Origin: Conidiobolus incongruus B7586
Taxonomy: Eukaryota > Entomophthoromycota > Entomophthoromycetes > Entomophthorales > Conidiobolaceae
Direction of reading: 5' to 3'
NCBI GenBank assembly: GCA_000697335.1
Contig: JNEM01012975.1
Span: 1-17,986, forward strand
DNA length: 17,986 nt
The position numbers were made by a program, and so were the translations under genes. The notes under the pieces are model-generated. The model was not told where the DNA came from and ran no database searches. It worked only from the letters and a program-made list of their open reading frames with translations. Below are positions 11,378 through 17,986 of the stretch, one piece after another (position 1 is the stretch's first letter; every line of letters begins with the position of its first letter).

Positions 11378-12648
11378 ATGCCAAAATCTAAAAAAATTCA
11401 ATCTGAGAACAATGGCTCCAAAGAATTAAACTCTAAGTAGCTATATCATATTTTTAATATTTTTGTAATTTTAATTTTAACTATAGAGAATTAGAAAAAT
11501 TAAATTTATTTGAAAAAAAAATGAAACGTCAATCTATGGTGGATAGTGGAATTGAAATAACTGGAGAAAATGTTACTGGAAAAGATGAGAGTGATGAAGA
11601 AAACAATGGTTCAGAGTTAAATCAAGACGAAGAGGAGGTAGAAGACAATTCACAAGTAGAATTACCAGCAGAACCAAGTAAACACTCCAATCAGAAGTGT
11701 AAAAATCTCTTAATAACAATCATATATAGAAATGAATGGTCCTGAAATTATTCAATTTCAAGATATTCCTCAAACAAAAAATTTTCAAGTTGACAAATCC
11801 CGCTTCTTAGCAATTCCTATTTATCACTCTACAAAATCTTTCATTAATTCAGTTAAATAATCTAAAAATATTAGCAAACTGGATACTGCTGCCACAGAAT
11901 CCACACAATCTAATGGCAAAGCAGATGATCAAGAAGCGTAATGATTTTGAGGAAATTTTTAAATTCAATACTTATTCCAATTTTAGTGAAGATATTAGAA
12001 ATGACATGGAATTGAATCAACTTCTCAATGATTCTGGAATTATTAAAAAATTTGGTAATTTTTCAAAAAAAATCATATTTTTATCTTGTACTAATCTCCT
12101 GGTAGTTGGTAGGCATTTGGCAGGCAAAGGAAAAACGCAAATTTCAGAAAGGAATATTGAAGGAACTCTGGATGAAGGTAACCCCCCTTCCCTAACACAT
12201 CACATCACCTATACTAATTCCTCATTTAGGAAGGCAAAAATGCCAATATTCCCAAAAAAGTCAGTATGCGTGTCAGTGTTGTATGTTTAGAAAAGCTGAA
12301 GAAATTGAAAATGCAAAGAATTTCCTGATGCTATTGTGACAATTTTAATATCTCATTAGGCCAAAGAAACTGGCATGTATTACAATCTATCAAATCTCAA
12401 TTCAAATTCAATCAACTCAAATCCCAAAACAAAAAATCCACAGACTGAGGTCTAAGGTTCAAATTGGTAGGGAACATAACAGTGTGTTACATGTTCATAA
12501 AAGGGATTTTGAATCTTGTGGTGGTGGTGGTAAGAGATTTAAAAGTGCTGGTGGGGGAGAGCCTAGATTTAAACCCTATACAAAATTCAAAGGTAATAAA
12601 GATTATAACAGCAAGGTGGATAGAGTGATGAATAAGCTTAAATTTTGA
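11378..12648 (+). CDS. Faf1-like 40S ribosome assembly factor with an in-frame TAA (possible pseudogene)
   Basis: The best model has eight exons: 11378-11436, 11487-11677, 11730-11937, 11987-12054, 12113-12177, 12230-12280, 12360-12376 and 12444-12648. They total 288 codons including the TGA. Codon 127 (11858-11860) is an in-frame TAA with coding-like sequence on both sides and no usable intron around it. Donors are GTAGCT, GTAAAC, GTAATG, GTAATT, GTAACC, GTATGT and GTATTA. Two introns carry TACTAAT (12089-12095, 12212-12218). The product has a lysine-rich start, an acidic stretch (DESDEENN, DEEEVED), then RNDMELNQLLND, KEKRKFQKGILKELWM, NIPKKVSMR, AKETGI and finally VQIG...LHVHKRDFES with GGGGKRFK. 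The order IP-x-K, AKExGI, VG...L-x-L-x-KRD and Gly/Lys-rich tail recalls fungal Faf1, an 18S rRNA processing factor in the nucleolus. The identification is tentative. The 12281-12443 part, with a 17-nt exon, is the weakest of the model. Confidence 0.6.
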
Positions 12649-12788
12649 TTTAATCAGAATAAAATCATAACCAATATATAATTTGCAAAATTTAAACAAT
12701 ATCAATATTTAATATTATCTGTTAGCTATCAATTTGAATTTGAAAAACTCTAAAATTCAATATAAATCACTTTGCATTTATGATATTA

Positions 12789-12820
12789 CTTTATAATTTA
12801 AATAATGGGAATTTTTTGCA
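12789..12820 (+). repeat. Left terminal inverted repeat of the mariner copy
   Basis: It matches the reverse complement of 14058-14089 at most positions, with the core AATGGGAA conserved at both ends. The same end sequence recurs at 16908 in the second copy and, inverted, at about 580-612 in the third. Confidence 0.85.
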
Positions 12821-14057
12821 ATTGAAAAAAATAAACATTTTAATATATAAAAAGTAAAAATAAATATATAATATAAAATTATTAATTTCTTTTATTTCTA
12901 ATAACTTTTTGTTGTACTTTTAACAAAAATCTAACACTTAAAAAATAACTCTTTTTATTAAAGATTAAAATTTAATATTTTATAAACTTATTAAATTTTC
13001 CTGTAGAAATTTTCTTTCTTATAAATTAGTTTTTTAATTACTTAAAGCAATTATAATTACATAAGTTATGTTCTAAAGAATATACTAAATATAGTAATTT
13101 TTTCTAGTTATTTTTAATTACAAAGTTTTTTATAGTTTTAAATTTATATATTTTATAATTGTTATGTAAAATAATAAGTTTTCTTAAATTATATTGAGAA
13201 TATTAATTTAAAATAATTTTATTTAAAAAAATATAAAGTTTATTATTAATTAATTTTCCTTTAAAAATTAAATAAAAATAGTATATGTTATTATAATCTA
13301 TTATAATAATTAACATTTACTTATTAATAAAGTATTTAATTAAAAGAATTTATAAAAGGGGTTAATTTAACTTAATTTACCACTTAAATATATATTTTAG
13401 TAAAAGATTATATAAAAAAACTTAAGATTTATTAATTATAATAATTTCCTATAAAAGCTTTAGTTTCTAACTATACTTTAATAAGTTTTGTTAAATAATT
13501 ACTACTCTAACTTTTTTAAGCTTTAATTAAATTATTAAGTAATTATTTTATATTTTTATTAATTAATTTTAATTTATACTTTAATATTTATAAAATACTT
13601 ATGTAATTAATATTAAAGTATCTTAATAATTCTTTAACTAAAATAAAAAGCTATTTTTTAATATATTTTTTTTATTTTATTAATAATTAAAAAAGAAATA
13701 GTTGAAATTAATCTTTTGAATTTTAATAGGTTTTAAGTAGTTTTTTTTTAATCTTAAAATAATTTACCTAGCAATAAATTATTAATTTAGATAATACTTT
13801 ATTATTAAAAACTACTTGTAAATTTTAAATGATTTTAAATAATTTATGGTTAAGTTTTATTAATACTAAAATAAAAAACTTTTAATGATTATTATCTAAT
13901 TTAAGCATAATTAAATTTAATAACTAATTTTAAAAAATTAATTTTTTAATCAAAAAAATTATTGTATATATATAAATATAATGCAAAACTATTTATTTTC
14001 CTATTTATTTTATATATTTTTTATTTGAAACTAATAATATGTTTGAAAAATCAGAAA

Positions 14058-14089
14058 TTAAAAAATTTCCCATTTTTTTAATTCTATGG
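14058..14089 (-). repeat. Right terminal inverted repeat of the mariner copy
   Basis: This is the inverted partner of 12789-12820. It contains TTCCCATT as the complement of the left core and is followed directly by TA. Confidence 0.85.
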
Positions 14090-14091
14090 TA

Positions 14092-14922
14092 ATATTTATA
14101 TTAGATAAATTATATTAAGATTCAAATCTCTTAAATTTATTGAATTTAATTATAATAACTGAAAATATAAATTAATTTAATATATTTCTTGATTTATACT
14201 ATTTTTTTAAATGATAACCATTTATATTCTTTTTTATTATTTTTATATAAAATATTTTATATTTTCTTTCTTTCAATAAATTAATCTATTTATAAATTAG
14301 AAATTAACAACTGAATAAATTCAAACTTAAAAATTCTATCATTATTTGAATAACTTGCCACTTTAATAAGATTATTATTGAATATATTAAATATTAACTC
14401 ATATTAAAAATTTTCAACTTTAGAATTGATTGATTATATTTCTAAATTATTAATTTTTAATATTTCATTTATTCAAGTATATATTAATTGAATATTAAAA
14501 GCCCTTTTTGTTAGAGTTGATTAATAAAAAATTATAATTTATTTTTTATAATATTTCATTAATATTTTTATTATAATTCCAAAAAAAATTATAAATTTTT
14601 GAGTAATAAATTATTATTTATTAATCCAATAATTATTTATTTTATTTTTAAATATTTTATTATAATTTTTATTTATTCAATCACATTATTAAATTTCAAG
14701 TATGTTTGTATTGTAATTAAAACCATAATTAAAATTAATGTAATTGAGGATTATTTATTCTGATAATTCAATCTCACCTTTTGAACTCAATTCAATCCAA
14801 AAAACAATAATCATTTTTAATTAATTTCAATATTTGAAATTATCAACTTGAAATACCTATTATATAAAATTTATTTTAGATTATAATATTGTAAATATTT
14901 ATAAATTTATTTTTATTGTATT
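14092..14922. other. AT-rich spacer upstream of the cyclin gene
   Basis: No gene or transposon end can be supported. It is almost pure A/T up to the cyclin start codon and presumably contains the cyclin promoter, but no motif can be singled out. Confidence 0.4.
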
Positions 14923-16629
14923 ATGAATTCTCTAAATCGTAAATCTTCACTTTCCAACCTATCAAGTTCTCAACCTCAAACTACTAATAAATACTACCAA
15001 TCCACAGTTAGAACTAACACATTAAGTCAGAATCGTTATAGTGTTATCAATTCCAAGAATCCATTTCGTCAAGCTGTACAACGTAACCCTTTTCTCCATC
15101 CCAAAGCCCATCACCTCATACAACAGAATAATGACGATGACGAAGATTACGAAGGTGAAAATGTGGAAAGTTCTCAAAAGAGTACTACGACAAGAATGAG
15201 AGAAGTGATGTGTTTCGATAGGTATTCGGGTGCGGTCAAGAAGAAGTGGGTTCCGGTTGAAGAAAGGGAAATCGCCAAAGATACAGTTAGGGATAGATTG
15301 AGTACTGTATTTAACACTAAGAGATCAGTTACTGGCATGACGAAATTGCAGTCTAACGATTTTGATAATGAGCCTACAGAATTGAGGAATTCTGTATATG
15401 AAACTAAAATGATGACGCAATCGCCCAAAACCAGTCAGGAATTCAGTCAACATAGAAAATTGGGGAATACTCAATTTCATAATAGTCCAGTTAATTTGGT
15501 GAGTCCTGAGAAGTTGACTCAGAATACTGAAATGCAAGGAACTCAAGAAGTTTCGCAATTGAGACACTCTGTCAATCTCGTTAATAAAGATAGACAAACG
15601 GATACTTTCCAATCCCCTAGTAATAAGATTACAACACCAGTAGAAATTGTGAATATATCCAACCAAAAACAGGGTATCGAAAGAAGACAATCCATCCAGA
15701 GTCCTACAAAGTCTTTTAAACGTTCCAGATCTTCAGTTTCAAGAAGATTATCAATTGGAGGAGGGTTTGATACTCAATCGCCGTCGTCATTCCCTACACC
15801 AGATCCCAACCAGAGTCCCATTCGCGACTTTCTGACGGAGTGGTGCATGACTGAAGATAAAACAAAACCCATGGACGATTTCCTCAAGCATCAGAGCACC
15901 ATTACAAGCTCAATGCGTTCAGAAATCATTAATTGGGTACCCAAACTCTATCGCAAAATTAATCCTCATGGCCAGAATTTTTGCTTAATTGTCAGACTCA
16001 TGGATAGAGCACTAGGTATTAGAGAATTCCCCAAGAGTAAGTTGAAATTACTAGCTGTTAGTTGCATTTGGTTCTTAACGCATTATTACGAATCTGGTCC
16101 TCACACTTTGGACCAATTCGTCGCAGTGTTAAATCTCACTGACGATTATTTACCCAACCTCCAGAGTATGACACTATGGCTCTACGACAATTTCTACCCC
16201 ACTATGCTCAACACTAACCCGCATCACTTCCTACGTAGACTTTGTATCGAAATGAACTTAGGAGATCCCTACGTAATCAACGTAGCCAAATACCTCATAG
16301 ATTTTAGTATTCTCGACTACAAATTATCCCAATTGAGACCCTCCCTCATAGCTAGTGCTTCCCTTTACATTTCTCAACTCCTCATAGGTAAACCCGCAGT
16401 CCTCAATCCTGTCCTTGTGGAGCTTTCGGGCTACAGGGAACGTCAATTAATTCAGGTAGGATGTTTTATGGTAGATTTTTTAATGACTAGTACCAAGTAT
16501 GGGTTTGTGGATGATCATTATAGGAGGGTTAATGGATTGAATATGGCGAAATTTGCAAGATTACAATTTGGTAAGAATAGAGGATTATTGAGAGAATTGA
16601 TTGAAAATGGACACGAACTAGTTGCTTAG
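14923..16629 (+). CDS. Divergent A/B-type-like cyclin with N-terminal destruction box
   Basis: A single exon encodes 568 residues. The first 300 or so are polar and probably disordered, with several Ser-Pro/Thr-Pro sites (five QSP motifs) and a perfect destruction box RxxLxxxxN, RDRLSTVFN at 123-131, the signal for APC/C ubiquitination. The cyclin box starts with MRSEIINWV (331-339, the MRAIL-like motif) and includes FPKSKLKLLAVSCIWFL. The second cyclin fold begins near 432 with NPHHFLRRL and has YLIDFSILDY and RPSLIASASLYIS, typical of A/B cyclins. Two nearly invariant CDK-contact residues appear replaced: the Lys equivalent to cyclin A K266 is His387 (LTHYYE for ASKFEE) and the Glu equivalent to E295 is Thr417 (SMTLWL for RMEHLV). 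It may be a specialised, perhaps meiotic or fast-evolving, cyclin. Lack of introns sets it apart from its neighbours. ATG 14923 opens the frame after AT-rich leader. Confidence 0.88.
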   Translation: MNSLNRKSSLSNLSSSQPQTTNKYYQSTVRTNTLSQNRYSVINSKNPFRQAVQRNPFLHPKAHHLIQQNNDDDEDYEGENVESSQKSTTTRMREVMCFDRYSGAVKKKWVPVEEREIAKDTVRDRLSTVFNTKRSVTGMTKLQSNDFDNEPTELRNSVYETKMMTQSPKTSQEFSQHRKLGNTQFHNSPVNLVSPEKLTQNTEMQGTQEVSQLRHSVNLVNKDRQTDTFQSPSNKITTPVEIVNISNQKQGIERRQSIQSPTKSFKRSRSSVSRRLSIGGGFDTQSPSSFPTPDPNQSPIRDFLTEWCMTEDKTKPMDDFLKHQSTITSSMRSEIINWVPKLYRKINPHGQNFCLIVRLMDRALGIREFPKSKLKLLAVSCIWFLTHYYESGPHTLDQFVAVLNLTDDYLPNLQSMTLWLYDNFYPTMLNTNPHHFLRRLCIEMNLGDPYVINVAKYLIDFSILDYKLSQLRPSLIASASLYISQLLIGKPAVLNPVLVELSGYRERQLIQVGCFMVDFLMTSTKYGFVDDHYRRVNGLNMAKFARLQFGKNRGLLRELIENGHELVA

Positions 16630-16630
16630 G

Positions 16631-16646
16631 TATATATATATATATA
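16631..16646. repeat. TA microsatellite after the cyclin stop
   Basis: Eight TA units start two bases after the cyclin TAG. A second run of eight TA units lies at 16763-16778. The spacer of 16630-16907 holds nothing else that I can see. Confidence 0.9.
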
Positions 16647-16907
16647 ATAAGGTTTAAATTAATTTAATATTTATTATATTAAAAAAATTATTTTTTTCAT
16701 AAATTTTAAAATATACACTATATATAAATGTATATATTAAGATAATATTAGGAGGAATTGATTATATATATATATATATGTTAAATTTGACTTGATTCAA
16801 ATAAAGTTCAAAAATTTTAATATTAATATTAGTAATATTTATTTTAATATATATAATTGAAATTTAATAAATTATTAATAAAATTTTTAAATTTTTTGTA
16901 ATTATTA

Positions 16908-17986
16908 CTCTGTAATATAAATAATAAAAATTTTTTGTAATTGAAAATAAATAATCATTTTGATATATAATATATAAAAATAAATATATAATATAAATTT
17001 AATAGTTTTTTATTTTTAATAACTTTTTGCTATATTTTTAACAAACTTTTTATACTTAAAAAATAATTTTTTTATTAAAAATTAAAATTTAATGCTTTAT
17101 ATATTAATTAAATTTTTTTGTAAAAATTTTCTTTTTTGTAAGTTAGTTTTTTAATCATTTAAAGCAATTATAATCACATAAGTTATGTTCTAAAGAATAT
17201 ACTAAATATAATAATTTTTTCTAATTATTTTTAATCAGAAAGTTTTTTATAATTTTAAATTTATATATTTTATTAATATTATGTAAAATAATAAGTCTTC
17301 TTAAACTATATTAAAAACACTAATTAAAAATACTTTTATTTAAAAAACAATATAAATTTATTATTAATTGATTTTCCTTTAGGAACTAAATAAGAATAGC
17401 ATATACTATTATAATCCATTACAATAATTAACATTCACTTATTAACAAAATACTTATTTAAAGGGATTTGTGGAGGGGGTTGATTTAGCTTAATCTAGCA
17501 TCTTGATTTGTGTTTTAATAAAAGATTATACATAGGGATCTAAGATTCATCAATTGTAATTATTCACTATAAAAGTTTAGGCTTCTAGTAATATTTTAAT
17601 AGGTTTTGTTTAGTAATAGCTACTCTAGTTTTTTTTTAAGTTTTAGTTAAATTATAAGGTATTTATTTTACATTTTTATTTATTAATTTTAGTTTAAACT
17701 TTAAAATATATAAAATACTTGTAAAACTAATATTAAAGTGCTTAGATAATTCTCTAGCTGAAATAAAAAGGTACTTTTCAATATATTTTTTCACTTTATT
17801 TACAATTGAAAGAGTAACAGTTAAAGTTAGTTTTCTAGATTTTAACAGGTTTTGAATAGTTTCTCTCTTAGCTTTAAAGTAATTAACCTAGTAATAAATT
17901 GTTGATTTAGATAATGTTTTATTACTAAAAGTTGCTTGTAAATTTTAAATAATTTTAAAGGGTTTATGGTTAAGTTTTACTAATAC
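16908..17986 (-). mobile_element. Second mariner (D34D) copy, cut by right window edge
   Basis: This is a direct repeat of 12789-13866 in the same orientation, with only about one base of net length difference over some 1080 bp. TA (16906-16907) precedes the first inverted-repeat base. The minus strand shows the transposase clearly: a helix-turn-helix reading KKYIEKY...ISARELSKHFNIS (about 17710-17793), then IPYNLTK, the first catalytic Asp in TIDES (about 17543-17557), and a LVPKGKSINNKF stretch. The second catalytic site, in the HDNARPH position, reads HNINKIY, with Asp replaced by Asn. VYSLEHNLCDYNCFK (ending near 17158) carries the third Asp. There are 34 residues between the second and third sites, the mark of mariner rather than Tc1 or pogo. 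Several stops interrupt the frame, so it is inactive, but it retains more G+C than the first copy. Confidence 0.9.

Larger units (their letters stand above)
12787..14091 (-). mobile_element. Full-length mariner (D34D) transposon, inactive copy
   Basis: The element runs 12789-14089 (1301 bp, the usual size for the family) and is flanked by TA on both sides (12787-12788 and 14090-14091), the Tc1/mariner target duplication. The ends form an inverted repeat: the left starts CTTTATAATTTAAATAATGG, and the reverse complement of the right starts CCATAGAATTAAAAAAATGG, with GGGAA following in both. The interior is the same element as at 16908-17986, where the transposase is easier to read; the frame is on the minus strand. 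In this copy the frame is full of stops. The region of the third catalytic Asp (about 13044-13061) reads C-N-Y-N-C-F-K, and the first catalytic Asp also reads Asn. Nearly every G or C of the sister copy has become A or T. It is dead but structurally whole, inserted between the Faf1-like and cyclin genes. Confidence 0.9.

Noticed and set aside
11913-12290. 125-codon open frame within the Faf1-like gene
   Set aside because: It reads across two introns that have good donors, TACTAAT branch points and acceptors; only parts of it are exon, and the frame changes at the junctions.
11378-12648. Stop-codon reassignment to explain the in-frame TAA
   Set aside because: PP1 and Vts1 both end naturally at TAA, and no other exon in the window contains an internal TAA.
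15174-15690. Minus-strand open frames within the cyclin gene
   Set aside because: Antisense to a well-supported cyclin reading frame, with no homology-like features.
12789-17986. The two direct repeats as LTRs of one retroelement around the cyclin gene
   Set aside because: Each repeat encodes mariner transposase motifs and has its own inverted ends and TA flank; they are two separate DNA transposon copies.

Overview
The window is eukaryotic nuclear DNA, most likely from an AT-rich fungus. The genes carry many short introns (mostly 48-62 nt) with GTAAGT/GTGAGT-like donors and, in several cases, a perfect fungal branch point (TACTAAC or TACTAAT) shortly before the acceptor. The SAM domain of one gene has the fungal Vts1 signature, and the PP1 gene is closest by eye to fungal Dis2/Glc7. 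The spacers are extremely A+T rich, while exons are visibly richer in G+C. I cannot place the organism more precisely. TAA, TAG and TGA all appear as ordinary stops, so the code looks standard.

Layout, left to right. Positions 1-612 hold the 3' part of a decayed mariner transposon (plus strand), cut by the window edge. 2125-3657 (+) is a seven-exon PP1 catalytic subunit gene whose first exon is only 10 nt. 4280-5799 (-) is a five-exon gene for a 438-residue protein that I cannot name firmly; its C-terminus recalls the RNA polymerase I factor Rrn9. About 6187-7000 contains scattered coding-like pieces with stops between them, possibly a dead multi-exon gene. 7333-9082 (+) is a five-exon Vts1/Smaug-type RNA-binding protein. 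9083-11377 is empty AT-rich spacer. 11378-12648 (+) is an eight-exon gene resembling the 40S assembly factor Faf1, with an in-frame TAA at codon 127. 12789-14089 is a complete-length but dead mariner transposon (1301 bp, TA flanks, inverted ends, transposase on the minus strand). 14923-16629 (+) is an intronless, divergent B-type-like cyclin. From 16908 to the window end is another copy of the same mariner in the same orientation, cut by the edge.

The genes are ordinary eukaryotic housekeeping and regulatory genes (phosphatase, mRNA regulator, ribosome biogenesis, cell cycle). Nothing in their order suggests a cluster or joint pathway. I found no rRNA, tRNA, CRISPR array or virus-like element, and no convincing sign of an undescribed system. 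The points most worth a second look are the cyclin that has lost both charged CDK-contact residues but kept a destruction box, the in-frame stop in the Faf1-like gene, the three decayed mariner copies with A+T-directed substitutions, and the broken coding traces near 6.2-7.0 kb.
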